This document shows, in pieces, positions 49,683-58,841 of a stretch of DNA of 64,000 bases (its first letter is position 1; the number at the start of each line of letters is the position of its first letter). Source of the stretch: Glycomyces tritici. GTDB taxonomy: Bacteria > Actinomycetota > Actinomycetes > Mycobacteriales > Micromonosporaceae. The stretch covers positions 7,126 through 71,125 of the forward strand of contig NZ_JAUEMJ010000006.1 of NCBI RefSeq assembly GCF_030403505.1, in the 5' to 3' direction. The position numbers and the translations under genes were made by a program. Below the pieces are notes generated by a model. The model ran no database searches. It saw only the letters and a program-made list of their open reading frames with translations, and had not been told where the DNA came from.

Positions 49683-50510
49683 CTACGGGAGTTCGAGGAG
49701 CGCCTCGATGTACTGGGCGACCCCGTCGTCGTTGTTGCCCGCGGGGGCGATCTCGGTCGCGGCGGCCTGGACCCACGGGTGGCCGTTGGGCATCGCGACG
49801 GAGTGGCCGGCGGCCTCCATCATGCTCAGGTCGTTCGTGGCGTCGCCGAAGACGAGCACATCGGACCAGTCGATGCCGAACTTGTCGAGCACGACCTGGA
49901 TCCCGGCGGCCTTGGTCACGCCCACGGGGCAGACCTCGAGCATGCCCACGCCGGACTCGGTGACGGTGACGAGCGAGGGGTCGATGACGTCCTTCGCGGC
50001 GACCAGCAGCTCAGGGCCGGTGTACTCGTCGGACACGAAGTAGCCCTTGACCATCGGCCCGGTGAAGGCGATCTCGCGGGGCGCGGTCTCCAGGGTGACG
50101 GCCGTCCACGGCCAGTCGGGCATGGCGTCGCCGGTGATGTGCCGCGCGGGGTCGGCCGGCTCGGCGAGCGCCCGCACGGGGCCGACCTCGGCCTCGATCA
50201 GGCGGAGCGCCTCCAGGAGCACCGAGCCTTCGACGGAGCGGTCGGCGAGCTGGACCACCGTGTCGTCGTAGCGGCATTCGTAGACGAACGCGCCCTGACC
50301 GAGCACGAGGAAGTCGGCGGAGGGGATGTCGTTGCGGCACAGATCGATCAGCCGCGGTCCGCGGCCGGTGGCGCCCACGAGGATGACGCCCGCGGCGGCG
50401 AGGCGCTTGAGCGCGGCCATGGTGCGCGGGGAGACGGTCTCGTCGGAGCGGACGACGGTGCCGTCAAGGTCCGTCGCCACGAGTCGAGGTGCCCGGTCCA
50501 GCTGGATCAT
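49683..50510 (-). CDS. HAD-family (Cof-type) phosphatase, copy 1
   Basis: A 275-aa HAD hydrolase. Motif I 'ATDLDGTVV', motif II 'ILVGATGRG', and motif IV 'VLVFGDATNDLSMMEAAG' are present with the C2B cap typical of Cof enzymes acting on sugar phosphates or small phosphometabolites. It is followed at 50632 (upstream in its own direction) by a related gene. A small hairpin CACGGG-TGTG-CCCGTG at 49665-49680 lies just beyond the stop. Confidence 0.9.
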   Translation of the reverse strand: MIQLDRAPRLVATDLDGTVVRSDETVSPRTMAALKRLAAAGVILVGATGRGPRLIDLCRNDIPSADFLVLGQGAFVYECRYDDTVVQLADRSVEGSVLLEALRLIEAEVGPVRALAEPADPARHITGDAMPDWPWTAVTLETAPREIAFTGPMVKGYFVSDEYTGPELLVAAKDVIDPSLVTVTESGVGMLEVCPVGVTKAAGIQVVLDKFGIDWSDVLVFGDATNDLSMMEAAGHSVAMPNGHPWVQAAATEIAPAGNNDDGVAQYIEALLELP

Positions 50511-50631
50511 GTGTCCTCCTAGGTCGTCTCGCTGCAGTCCGCCGGCCGTGGACGCCGCCCGTGGGGAGGCACTGCCGCATCGGTCGATGCGGAGCCGTTG
50601 GCCCGCTTGGGCCCGGGCGGCGCGGCGGCCG

Positions 50632-51519
50632 TCAGAACCACCGCGACAGCACCTTCGCCACCCCGTCCTCCCACACCGAGGGGGCGACCTCGTCGGCTGC
50701 GGCCCGCACGTCAGGGGCCGCCTGGCCCATCGCCACGGACCAGCCCGCCCACGCGAACATCGTCAAGTCGTTGTGGGCGTCGCCGAAGACGACGGTGTCG
50801 GACGATGATACGCCGTAGTGGGCCGCGATACGGGCGATGCCGGTGGCCTTGCTGATCCCGGGGGGTCCGATGTCGACCCAGCCGTTGTATCCGACCTCCA
50901 CGTGGTAGTCCGCGGTGTCGAGGGCCGCACCGGCGGCGAGGCGCATCGCCTGCGGGCAGCGCACGGGCCCGCCGTAGGCGTTGGTGGAGTCGACGCGGGC
51001 GACCAGCCGCGGGGCCGGGCGCGAGACCAGCTCCTCGACGGTGATCTCCCCGGCCCAGCGGGCGGGGAAGTCGCGGCGGAAGCCCTTGGTGTGCCACCAG
51101 CCCTCCAGGTCCCACTCCACCGCGAACTCGACGGACGGGTTGGAGGCGATCAGCGCTTCGACCGCGACGGCGGCGTCCACGGTGGCCTGGTGCGAGATCG
51201 CGCGGGCGCCGAGGTCGTATTCGCCGGCGCCGTGCGAGGCGGAAGCGAAGCCCTCGTCGAGCCCCAGGTCGTCGGCGGTGCGGACGGCGCCCCAGATGGC
51301 GCGGCCGGTGACGACGGCGACGGGCACGCCCGCGTCGCGGACGGCCTGGAGGGCGTCGATCACCGCGCGGCTGGGCCTGGTCGACGGCGTGCCGCCGCCG
51401 GGCTTGACGCTCTTCGTCTCGTGGTAGTCCACCACGGTGCCGTCGAGGTCGACCGCCACCAGTTTCGGCGGCGTCCGGCGGGGCTCGGCGGGGGCGGGGG
51501 TCAGGGCGGTGTCTGGCAC
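50632..51519 (-). CDS. HAD-family (Cof-type) phosphatase, copy 2
   Basis: A 295-aa paralog of the preceding gene: motif I 'VAVDLDGTVVDYHETKS', motif II 'PVAVVTGRAIWG', motif IV 'TVVFGDAHNDLTMFAWAG'. Same orientation, 121 bp apart, so they may be co-transcribed. The substrate is unknown. Confidence 0.9.
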   Translation of the reverse strand: MPDTALTPAPAEPRRTPPKLVAVDLDGTVVDYHETKSVKPGGGTPSTRPSRAVIDALQAVRDAGVPVAVVTGRAIWGAVRTADDLGLDEGFASASHGAGEYDLGARAISHQATVDAAVAVEALIASNPSVEFAVEWDLEGWWHTKGFRRDFPARWAGEITVEELVSRPAPRLVARVDSTNAYGGPVRCPQAMRLAAGAALDTADYHVEVGYNGWVDIGPPGISKATGIARIAAHYGVSSSDTVVFGDAHNDLTMFAWAGWSVAMGQAAPDVRAAADEVAPSVWEDGVAKVLSRWF

Positions 51520-51649
51520 GCCTCAACCGTAGCGCCGCTTGAGTGAACAGCAGGGTACCGAGGGTTTGAACTCACGCCGCCGCGCTCATGACAAGCTGCA
51601 ATCACACCAAACCCACCCACAGGGGCGGCTTGCGGCATACGGTTCGTCT

Positions 51650-52021
51650 ATGGGCGAGATCATGATCGAACGCGTCTACGACTACCGCGCGGACCCGCAG
51701 CGGGCCGGGGCGGTCTTCCTGGTCGACCGGCTGTGGCCGCGCGGCGTCAGCAAGGAGGACCTCGAGGGGGTCACCTGGGCGCAGGACGCCGCGCCGTCGC
51801 CGAACCTGCGGATCTGGTTCGGCCACATGGCCGACCGCTTCGAGGAGTTCACCGGCCGCTACCGCAGCGAGCTCGACGGCCACCCCGAGCGCGCCGAACC
51901 GCTCCTGGAAGCGGCGAGAACGGGCCCGGTGACCCTCCTCTACGCCGCCAAGGACCCAGAGGTGAACCACGCACTGGTCCTGAAGGCCTGGCTCGAAGAG
52001 CAGCAGTCCGAACCCGAATAG
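51650..52021 (+). CDS. DUF488 family protein
   Basis: A 123-aa protein with the DUF488 signature 'LVDRLWPRGVSKEDL' and 'WFGHMADRFEEFTGRYRSEL'. The family is widespread and its biochemical function is unknown. The start is taken at the ATG at 51650; an ATG at 51662 is an alternative. Two 40-bp repeats follow the stop codon. Confidence 0.88.
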   Translation: MGEIMIERVYDYRADPQRAGAVFLVDRLWPRGVSKEDLEGVTWAQDAAPSPNLRIWFGHMADRFEEFTGRYRSELDGHPERAEPLLEAARTGPVTLLYAAKDPEVNHALVLKAWLEEQQSEPE

Positions 52022-52030
52022 CCTTCGATC

Positions 52031-52151
52031 CTGTCGGACCCCTATGCCAGGTTCGTTGAACCGGGGGCCCGCAGAATCGTAGGGGCTCCCGGCGAAAACC
52101 GACACGCCGACACTGTCGGACCCCCATGTCAGGCTTTGAGACCGGGGGCCC
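52031..52151 (+). repeat. Pair of 40-bp direct repeats (CTGTCGGACCCC family)
   Basis: Copies at 52031-52070 and 52113-52151 share CTGTCGGACCCC(C/T)ATG(C/T)CAGG, a variable middle and CGGGGGCCC. A third copy, reversed, lies inside modC at 56282-56320 (31 of 39 positions match copy 2). The two halves can pair (ACCCCC with GGGGG), so each unit can form a small hairpin. Confidence 0.7.
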
Positions 52152-52198
52152 ACAGGTTGGTCGGGTCGCCAAAACAACCGGAAACTCCCGAACGCACA

Positions 52199-52228
52199 CG
52201 GCCCGCCGGTCACCAGACCGGCGGGCCG
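52199..52228 (-). terminator. Terminator of serS
   Basis: A perfect 13-bp stem CGGCCCGCCGGTC and complement with an ACCA loop, 13 bases past the serS stop. Confidence 0.8.
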
Positions 52229-52241
52229 CTCACGTATCGCG

Positions 52242-53501
52242 CTACTTCTTCGGTTCGAGCACGTCCTTGCCGAGGAACGGCTGCAGCGCCTTCGGCACCG
52301 CCACCGAACCGTCCGGCCGCTGGTGGTTCTCGAGGATCGCCACCAGCCAGCGCGTGGTCGCCAGCGTCCCGTTCAAGGTCGCCGCCACCGCGTTCCGGCC
52401 CTGCTCGTCGCGGTACTTCACGTTGAGGCGCCGCGCCTGGAAGGTGGTGCAGTTCGAGGTCGAGGTCAGCTCCCGGTACCGGCCCTGCGTGGGCACCCAC
52501 GCCTCGCAGTCGAACTTGCGCGACGCCGAGGTGCCGAGGTCGCCCGCGGCGACGTCGATGACCCGGTAGGGCAGCTCCATCTTCTGCAGCATCTGCTCCT
52601 CATAGGACAGCAACTTCTCGTGCTCGGCCTCGGCGTCCTCGGGCTTGCAGAACGAGAACATCTCGACCTTGTCGAACTGGTGCACCCGGATGATGCCCTT
52701 GGTGTCCTTGCCGTACGACCCCGCCTCGCGGCGGAAGCACGACGACCAGCCCGCGTACCGGCGCGGCGCGGTCAGCTCGCCCAGGTTCTCCCCCGAGTGG
52801 TACGCCGCGAGCGGCACCTCCGAAGTACCCACGAGGTACATCTCGTCGCGCTCGAGGTAGTAGATCTCGTCGGCGTGCTCACCGAGGAAACCGGTGCCCT
52901 CCATGGCCTCCGGGCGCACGAGCACCGGCGGGATCATCGGCGTGAAGCCGGTCTCGACCGCCTGCTGGATCGCCAGGTTGAGCATGGCGAGCTGCAGCAG
53001 CGCACCGTCGCCGGTGAGGTAGTAGAAGCGGGCGCCTGAGGTCTTCGCGCCGCGCTCGGTGTCGAGCAGGCCGAGGGCCGTGCCGATCTCGAGGTGGTCC
53101 TTCGGGTCCTCGATCTCGGGCTTCTCGCCGACCTCGCGCAGCACGATGTAGTCGTCCTCGCCGCCGGCGGGCGCGCCCTCGGCCACCAGGTTGGGGATGG
53201 CCTTCCCGGCCGCGTCGAACGCGGCGGCCGTCGCGGTCACCGTGAGCTCGGCGGCCTTGACCTCCTCCGAGAGGGTCTTCGTGCGGTCGAGCAGCGCCTG
53301 GCGCTCCTCGGCGGCGGCGCCGGCGATCCGCTTGCCCAGGCCCTTCTGCTCGGCGCGGAGCGTCTCGAAGGATTGGAGGGCACTGCGGTGGTCGGCGTCG
53401 GCGGAGAGGAGGGCGTCGACGGCCTCGACGGAGGCACCCCTCTTGCGCTGGCTGTCGCGGTAGGCGTCCGGGTTGTCTCGCAGTGCACGCAGATCAATCA
53501 C
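52242..53501 (-). CDS. serS: Seryl-tRNA synthetase
   Basis: A 419-aa class II synthetase charging tRNA-Ser (and tRNA-Sec). The N-terminal tRNA-binding coiled coil (about residues 25-105) precedes the catalytic core with motif 2 '[26 protein letters not shown]' and motif 3 '[18 protein letters not shown]'. Complete and standard in length. It is divergent from a small zincin gene. Confidence 0.97.
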   Translation of the reverse strand: MIDLRALRDNPDAYRDSQRKRGASVEAVDALLSADADHRSALQSFETLRAEQKGLGKRIAGAAAEERQALLDRTKTLSEEVKAAELTVTATAAAFDAAGKAIPNLVAEGAPAGGEDDYIVLREVGEKPEIEDPKDHLEIGTALGLLDTERGAKTSGARFYYLTGDGALLQLAMLNLAIQQAVETGFTPMIPPVLVRPEAMEGTGFLGEHADEIYYLERDEMYLVGTSEVPLAAYHSGENLGELTAPRRYAGWSSCFRREAGSYGKDTKGIIRVHQFDKVEMFSFCKPEDAEAEHEKLLSYEEQMLQKMELPYRVIDVAAGDLGTSASRKFDCEAWVPTQGRYRELTSTSNCTTFQARRLNVKYRDEQGRNAVAATLNGTLATTRWLVAILENHQRPDGSVAVPKALQPFLGKDVLEPKK

Positions 53502-53554
53502 GTGACCAGATTACCGGCCGGTCCACCTCGGCCCCGAGCGCATATTGTGGGCGT

Positions 53555-53908
53555 GTGGCGGTCGATATGGGCGAGGCGGAATTCGAGGCGGCGGTGTCCG
53601 ACGCGCTGGACGCGGTGCCGCAGGAGCTGATGGCGATGCTCGACAACGTCGTGATCCTCGTGGAGGAGGAGCCCGAGGGGCCCGAGAAGGACCTGCTGGG
53701 CCTGTATCAGGGAACGGCGCTGACGGACCGCGGCTGGGAGTACGGCGGGGTCCTGCCCGACACGATCACGATCTACCGGGGGCCGACGCTGCGGATGTGC
53801 GCGACCGTGAAGGAAGTGGTCGACGAGGTGGCCGTGACCGTGGTGCACGAGATCGCCCACCACTTCGGGATCGAGGAGCACCGCCTCCACGAACTCGGCT
53901 GGGGTTAG
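53555..53908 (+). CDS. Zincin-like metallopeptidase family protein
   Basis: A 117-aa protein with the zincin motif 'VVHEIAHHFGIEEHRLHELGW' (HExxH plus downstream E). It is a compact, cytoplasmic, presumed metallopeptidase of the small actinobacterial family; the substrate is unknown. Start: GTG at 53555, close to CATATT, so the message may be leaderless. An ATG at 53567 is an alternative. Confidence 0.85.
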   Translation: MAVDMGEAEFEAAVSDALDAVPQELMAMLDNVVILVEEEPEGPEKDLLGLYQGTALTDRGWEYGGVLPDTITIYRGPTLRMCATVKEVVDEVAVTVVHEIAHHFGIEEHRLHELGWG

Positions 53909-53967
53909 CACCGCATCTGCGTCGATCCACCCCGTAACGGCCGCGTAAATACGAGCCCAGAAGGCTG

Positions 53968-53995
53968 TTGTGCCTCGCACCCGCGAGGTTAGACT
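53968..53995 (+). promoter_or_regulatory. Promoter of the molybdate operon (leaderless)
   Basis: TTGTGC (-35) and TAGACT (-10) are separated by 16 bases; the -10 ends 6 bases before the GTG at 54002, so the transcript would begin at or next to the start codon. Confidence 0.5.
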
Positions 53996-54001
53996 GACTT
54001 C

Positions 54002-54397
54002 GTGACGACGTTTCGCATCGGAGAGGCCGCCGAACTGCTCGGGGTCTCCGCCGACACGGTCAGGCGCTGGATCGACTCCGGGCGCCTCGCCGCCTCCCGC
54101 GACGAGCAGGGGCAGCGGTCGATCCCGGGCGCCGACCTCGCCGCATTCGCGCGCGAACGGGCCAGCGCCCCCGACACGGGAGCCGGATCGTCCTCGGCCC
54201 GGAACCGCCTGCGCGGCATCGTCACCGCGATCACCAAAGACCAGGTCATGGCACAAGTCGACCTGCAGGTCGGGCCGTTCCGCGTGGTCTCGCTGATGAG
54301 CCGCGAGGCGGTCGACGAACTCGGGCTCGAGGTCGGCTCGCTGGGAACCGCCGTCGTCAAGTCCACGAACGTGGTCGTCGAACGACCCGACCATTGA
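54002..54397 (+). CDS. Helix-turn-helix/TOBE molybdate-responsive regulator
   Basis: A 131-aa protein with an N-terminal MerR/excisionase-type helix-turn-helix ('TFRIGEAAELLGVSADTVRRWIDSGRL') and a C-terminal TOBE (molybdate-binding) domain ('RNRLRGIVTAITKDQVMAQVDLQVGPFRVVSLMSREAVDELGLEVGS'). The arrangement suggests a molybdate sensor controlling the transporter, analogous in role to ModE but with a different DNA-binding domain. Start: GTG with a likely leaderless mRNA. It overlaps modA by 4 bp (TTGA). Confidence 0.9.
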   Translation: MTTFRIGEAAELLGVSADTVRRWIDSGRLAASRDEQGQRSIPGADLAAFARERASAPDTGAGSSSARNRLRGIVTAITKDQVMAQVDLQVGPFRVVSLMSREAVDELGLEVGSLGTAVVKSTNVVVERPDH

Positions 54398-55188
54398 GCC
54401 CCCCGGGAGTCCGATTGCGCACCGCCACCGTCCGCCGCCCCCTCGCCGCCGTCGCGGCGCTCGCCACTGCGCTCCTCACCCTCACCGCGTGCAGCCCGGA
54501 AGAGGACAAGAACAACGTCCTCACCGTCTTCGCCGCCGCCTCGCTCACCAAGGCCTTCAACCTGATCGCCGACGAGTTCGAGGAGGAGCACCCCGACAAC
54601 GGCATCCTGTTCAACTTCGGCGGGAGCGCCGCGCTCGCCGTCCAGATCAACGAAGGCGCACCAGGCGACGTCTTCGCCGCCGCCGATGCGACCACGATGG
54701 CCGCCGCGGTCGACGCGGGCACCGTCGCGGAGCCCGAGGTCTTCGCCCGCAACCAGCTCGTCATCGCCGTCCCCGAGGGCAATCCGGACGGCGTCACCGG
54801 CCTCCAGGACCTCGCCGGCCTCTCGGTCGCCGTCTGCGCCGAGGAGGTGCCCTGCGGCGCCGCCGCCCAGACCGCGATCGCGGCCTCCGGCGCATCGATC
54901 GACCCGTCCACCTACGAGCCCGACGTCAAGGCGACGCTGGCGAAGCTCGCGATGGGCGAAGTCGACGCCGCGCTGGTCTACCGCACCGATGTCATCGCCG
55001 CCCGGGGCGGCGTCGACGGCGTCGAGTTCCCCGAGTCCGACTCGGCCGTCAACTCCTACCCGATCGCGGTGCTGGACGAGGCCGACAACCCCGACCTCGC
55101 GGCCGAGTTCATCGCCTACGTCCAGTCCGACGCCGGCCAGGCGGTGCTCGAGACCGCCGGGTTCCAAGCGCCCGACGGCGACCGGTAG
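54394..55188 (+). CDS. modA: Molybdate ABC transporter substrate-binding lipoprotein
   Basis: A 264-aa lipoprotein. The signal peptide ends with lipobox 'LTAC'. Mature part: 'LTVFAAASLTKAFNLIADEFEEEHPDNGILFNFGGSAALAVQINEGAPGDVFAAAD', typical ModA. It captures molybdate outside the membrane. The TTG start overlaps the regulator stop. First structural gene of modABC. Confidence 0.94.
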   Translation: MSPPGVRLRTATVRRPLAAVAALATALLTLTACSPEEDKNNVLTVFAAASLTKAFNLIADEFEEEHPDNGILFNFGGSAALAVQINEGAPGDVFAAADATTMAAAVDAGTVAEPEVFARNQLVIAVPEGNPDGVTGLQDLAGLSVAVCAEEVPCGAAAQTAIAASGASIDPSTYEPDVKATLAKLAMGEVDAALVYRTDVIAARGGVDGVEFPESDSAVNSYPIAVLDEADNPDLAAEFIAYVQSDAGQAVLETAGFQAPDGDR

Positions 55189-55202
55189 CGACGGGGAACA
55201 CC

Positions 55203-56003
55203 ATGCCCGCCAAGCGAACCCGCCGACGCCGCGTCCCGGCCGCGCTGCTGGCGCCCGCCATCGCCGGCCTGGTGTTCCTGATCCTTCCGCTCCTCGGCCT
55301 GCTCGCCCGCGCCCCCTGGACCGAACTCCCGGCCCGCCTCGCCGAACCCGAAATGCTCGCGGCCCTGCGGCTCTCACTGCTCACCGCGACCGCCGCGACC
55401 GCGCTCTCGCTGTGCTTCGGCATCCCGATCGCCTGGCTGCTCGCCCGCGGCGAGTTCCCCGGCCGCAGCGTCCTGCGCGCCCTGGTGACCGTGCCGCTCG
55501 TGCTCCCGCCCGTGGTCGGCGGCGTGGCACTGCTGCTCGTGTTCGGCCGCAACGGGATCCTCGGGTCGTGGCTGCACGAGCGGTTCGACGTCACGATCCC
55601 GTTCACGACCACCGCGGTCGTACTGGCGATGACCTTCGTGTCGATGCCGTTCCTCGTGGTCTCGGTCGAAGGCGCGCTGCGCGGGGCCGACATCCGCTTC
55701 GAGGAGGCCGCCGCGACCCTCGGCGCGGGGCGGTGGACCGTGTTCACGCACGTGACCCTGCCGATGGTCGCGCCGGGCGTGCTCGCCGGGGCGGTGCTGT
55801 GCTGGGCGCGCGCGCTCGGCGAATTCGGGGCGACGATCACGTTCGCCGGGAACTTCCCGGGCCGCACCCAGACGATGCCGCTCGCCGTCTACCTTGCGCT
55901 GCAGACAGATCCGGAGGCCGCGATCGTGCTCAGCCTGATCCTGCTGGCCGTGTCCGTGATCGTGCTGGCGTCACTGCGCGACCGCTGGACGGCGGCCCCG
56001 TGA
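55203..56003 (+). CDS. modB: Molybdate ABC transporter permease
   Basis: A 266-aa protein with about five to six membrane helices and the permease EAA motif 'EEAAATLGAGRWTVFTHVTLPMVAPGVLAGAVLCWARALGEFGATITFAG'. It forms the channel for molybdate. 14 bp after modA; GTGA overlap with modC. Confidence 0.94.
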   Translation: MPAKRTRRRRVPAALLAPAIAGLVFLILPLLGLLARAPWTELPARLAEPEMLAALRLSLLTATAATALSLCFGIPIAWLLARGEFPGRSVLRALVTVPLVLPPVVGGVALLLVFGRNGILGSWLHERFDVTIPFTTTAVVLAMTFVSMPFLVVSVEGALRGADIRFEEAAATLGAGRWTVFTHVTLPMVAPGVLAGAVLCWARALGEFGATITFAGNFPGRTQTMPLAVYLALQTDPEAAIVLSLILLAVSVIVLASLRDRWTAAP

Positions 56004-57319
56004 ACGCCGCGGCGGACCCCGGCGGGCAGGCCGCGGGCCTGGACGCGCACCTGGTCGTGGACCGCGGAGGCTTCCGGCTCGACCTGCGGCTGCACGTCGC
56101 CCCCGGTGAGACCGTGGCCCTGCTGGGGCCCAATGGCGCGGGCAAGACCACGGCCCTGCGGGCACTGGCCGGACTCGAGCAGCTGTCGGACGGCCACATC
56201 GCGTTGAACGGCGAGGTTCTGGACCGGCCGGGATCGCAGCCGGGCCGGATGCGGGCAGCGCGAAGCGGGTCGCAGATCGATGGGCCCCCGAACGACAACC
56301 CTGACACGGGGGTACGACAGCCCTTTTCGGACGCGTTCGAACAGGGCAGGGCGGACGGAGTCGCCGGCGGCCGGCGGGGCGATCGGTGGGTGCCGCCGGA
56401 GGAGCGGCGGATCGGGGTGGTCTTCCAGGACTACCTGCTGTTCCCCCACCTGACGGCGGCCGACAACATCGCGTTCGGGCCCCGCAGGCGCGGGCTCGGC
56501 AGGGCCGAGTCGCGTGCGATCGCGGCCGAATGGCTCGAACGGGTCGGCTTGCAGGAGTTCGGGAAGCGCCGCCCGAAGCAGCTCTCGGGCGGGCAGGCGC
56601 AGCGGGTGGCGCTGGCCCGGGCGCTCGCGTCCGAACCCGCGCTGCTGCTCCTCGACGAGCCGCTGGCGGCTCTGGACGCCCGGACCCGGCTCGACACCCG
56701 GGCGGAGCTCCACAGGCACCTGACGGGCCACACGGGCCCGGCGATCGTGGTGACGCACGATCCGGTGGACGCGCTGATGCTCGCGGACCGGCTCGTCGTG
56801 GTCGAGGACGGCCGGGCCGTCCAGGAGGGCGACGCCGAATCGGTCACCGCCCGCCCGCGCACGGACTACATCGCGCGCCTGGTCGGCCTGAACCTCTATC
56901 GCGGAGTGGCGGAAGGCAACCAGGTCGTCCTCGACGGCGGGCTCTCGGTAGCCGCCGCGGCCGGGCCGGGCCGGGGCGACGATGGTTCCGGGCCCGCTAC
57001 CGCGGTGGCGGCCGGTCCGGCCGAAGGCCCGATGGTCCTCGTCGCGGCCGATCCGCTGAGCGGCCCGGCGTTCGCCGCATTCCCGCCGAGTGCCGTCGCG
57101 CTGTACCCGGAGCGGCCTGAGGGCAGCCCCCGGAACACTTGGCGGGCGACCGTTTCGGGAGTGCACCGCCATGGCGACAATGTGCGCGTCCAGCTCGACG
57201 GTCCGCTCAAGGCCGCTGCGGACGTGACGCCCGCGGCGGCCGCCCAGCTCCGCCTCGAGCCGGGCCGCGGCGTCTGGGCGACGGTGAAGGCCTCGGAGAT
57301 CCGCACCTACCCGGCCTGA
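56000..57319 (+). CDS. modC: Molybdate ABC transporter ATP-binding protein with an internal insertion
   Basis: A 439-aa ATPase energising molybdate import. Walker A 'GPNGAGKTT' (43-51), signature 'LSGGQAQRVALARAL', Walker B 'LLLLDEPLAALD', H-loop 'VVVTHDPVDAL', and a C-terminal TOBE region. It is about 80 residues longer than most ModC. Between 'GEVLDRPG' (residue 78) and 'WVPPEERRIGVVFQDYLLFPH' lies a roughly 50-residue Gly/Arg/Asp-rich insertion; residues 95-107 are encoded by a reversed copy of the repeat found at 52.0-52.2 kb. A second low-complexity Gly/Ala stretch (about 315-350) also lengthens the C-terminal part. The insertion is in a loop before the Q-loop and the frame is intact, so function may be kept. 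Confidence 0.92.
   Translation: MNAAADPGGQAAGLDAHLVVDRGGFRLDLRLHVAPGETVALLGPNGAGKTTALRALAGLEQLSDGHIALNGEVLDRPGSQPGRMRAARSGSQIDGPPNDNPDTGVRQPFSDAFEQGRADGVAGGRRGDRWVPPEERRIGVVFQDYLLFPHLTAADNIAFGPRRRGLGRAESRAIAAEWLERVGLQEFGKRRPKQLSGGQAQRVALARALASEPALLLLDEPLAALDARTRLDTRAELHRHLTGHTGPAIVVTHDPVDALMLADRLVVVEDGRAVQEGDAESVTARPRTDYIARLVGLNLYRGVAEGNQVVLDGGLSVAAAAGPGRGDDGSGPATAVAAGPAEGPMVLVAADPLSGPAFAAFPPSAVALYPERPEGSPRNTWRATVSGVHRHGDNVRVQLDGPLKAAADVTPAAAAQLRLEPGRGVWATVKASEIRTYPA
56282..56320 (-). repeat. CTGTCGGACCCC-family repeat inside modC
   Basis: Read on the minus strand, CTGTCGTACCCCCGTGTCAGG and CGGGGGCCC match copy 2 at 52113-52151 (31 of 39 positions). It lies within the extra ~50-codon segment of modC (56228-56383). 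Confidence 0.65.
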
Positions 57320-57572
57320 GCCCGGCCGTCGTCCTCGCCTCTGATCGCCTGATCAGGCCGATGTGCACGCCTGCCGACCCCGGCTCGCGCTCGTTCACTC
57401 GATCGGGCGACAACGTGGCCTGGAACCCTTCGTTTTGTCGGACCCGAGCGGGAGGATCGGCCTACCGTCCTTCCCCTCTAGTGGTGGGTGGGGGCTGGGG
57501 ACGGCCGTATTCTCCGGCTTCAAAAACGCCGCCCCCCACCCGAATCGCTCACCACCGCAACGCGATCGGCGC
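57320..57572. other. Non-coding gap between modC and MFS genes
   Basis: No gene. A G-rich block and its C-rich complement (GGGTGGGGGC near 57486 and GCCCCCCACCC near 57530) can pair and may terminate both convergent genes. A TGTCGGACCCG string at about 57437 is reminiscent of, but shorter than, the 40-bp repeats. Confidence 0.45.
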
Positions 57573-58841
57573 TCAAGCCGCGGCCGCGGCGAGTTCGCGC
57601 CCGGCGGTCGGTGCCGCCGGAGTCCCGGCTCCGTCGTCGCGGGCCGCGCGGCGGATGGCCGGCAGGCAGGCGAGCACGATCGCGATCGACAGGAGGCCGA
57701 CCGCCGCGAAGGCGACCTGTACCTCCATCACCATCGACATCGCCCCGCCGAGCAGGAACCCGATGAGCTGAGCGGCGCTCAACCGGCCGTGCACCGCCGC
57801 GTTCGCGCGGCCCAGGAACGCCTCCGGCACGCGCCGGGCCACCGCGATGCCCAGCGCCGAGTTCTCCCCCGCGTTGAACATCCCGCCGAGCAGGTTGAGC
57901 GGCACCATGAGCAGCACCGTGAACAGCGGCATCCCCTGCCCGAAGCACACCAGCCCGACCCCGGCCAGGCACGCCATGACCATCCACGCCAGCTGCACAT
58001 CGCGGTCCAGGCGGCGGATGACCGCGGCCGCGACCCATGCACCGACGACCATGCCGGCGGTCCAGCAGGCCTTGATGAGCCCGTACATGCTCTCGCTCGC
58101 GTCGTACACCTCGCGCACCAGGAAGACGCTGAGCACGTTCACCGCGCACAGCGCCGCGATGACCGAGCTGAAGGCGATGACGACCACCGTGAGCAGCCGG
58201 TCGCCGCCCAGTCGCCAGCCCGGGCCCGCGGTCGCCTCGTCCGCCTTGACGGGCCGGCGCACGCCGCCTCGCCGCGTGCGGATGTCGCAGCACAGCAGGA
58301 CCCGCGCCGTCGCGCAGGCCGCCGCGAGGGCGAGCGCCGCACCGACGCCGTTGGCGCCGATGAGGAATCCGGCGGCGGCGGGCCCGGCGGCGAGGCCGAC
58401 GAGCGTGCCGGTCTGGACCAGGGCGACCGCCCGCGGCAGGTCCTCGCGGCTCGACATGGACGGGACGAGCGCGCTCACGACCGGTTGCAGGACCGCCGTT
58501 CCGGCCGCGTTCACGATGACCAGCCCGTACAGGCCGTACAGGTTGTCGGTGAACGCCATGGCGACGATCGCGGCGGCCTGGACGAGGCCCGAGGCGGCCA
58601 TGAGCGCGCGGCTGTCGAACCGGTCGGCCATGCGCCCGGTGAACGGCGCGAGGAGGAACAGCGGCAGGGTCGCGCAGATGATGAGCGCGGCGATGGCGAG
58701 GCCGCCGTAGCCCTCCGTCTGGAGGCGGAGGGTGAGGGCGAAGTCGGCCGTGAACATGGCGGTTCCGGCGAGGAACGCGCAGATCGCGGCGGTGTAGACG
58801 TCGGACCAGCGGGTCCCGTCCAGGAAGGATGTGAAAGACAT
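57573..58841 (-). CDS. MFS transporter, drug-efflux type
   Basis: A 422-aa protein with about 12 hydrophobic helices, e.g. 'AAICAFLAGTAMFTADFAL', 'GLAIAALIICATLPLFLLAPFTGRMADRFDSRALMAAS' (which includes a GRxADRF motif A variant), 'MVVGAWVAAAVIRR', 'VAFAAVGLLSIAIVLACL'. It is probably an exporter. The ATG at 58841 is chosen because a TATCTT -10 lies 9 bases upstream, implying a leaderless mRNA, and because a likely operator overlaps the GTG at 58862 (which would add 7 residues). It is controlled by the ArsR-like gene next to it (inference). Confidence 0.85.
   Translation of the reverse strand: MSFTSFLDGTRWSDVYTAAICAFLAGTAMFTADFALTLRLQTEGYGGLAIAALIICATLPLFLLAPFTGRMADRFDSRALMAASGLVQAAAIVAMAFTDNLYGLYGLVIVNAAGTAVLQPVVSALVPSMSSREDLPRAVALVQTGTLVGLAAGPAAAGFLIGANGVGAALALAAACATARVLLCCDIRTRRGGVRRPVKADEATAGPGWRLGGDRLLTVVVIAFSSVIAALCAVNVLSVFLVREVYDASESMYGLIKACWTAGMVVGAWVAAAVIRRLDRDVQLAWMVMACLAGVGLVCFGQGMPLFTVLLMVPLNLLGGMFNAGENSALGIAVARRVPEAFLGRANAAVHGRLSAAQLIGFLLGGAMSMVMEVQVAFAAVGLLSIAIVLACLPAIRRAARDDGAGTPAAPTAGRELAAAAA

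Noticed and set aside
57425..57460. Fourth copy of the CTGTCGGACCCC repeat
   Set aside because: Only TGTCGGACCC is shared; the CAGG and GGGGGCCC parts are missing.
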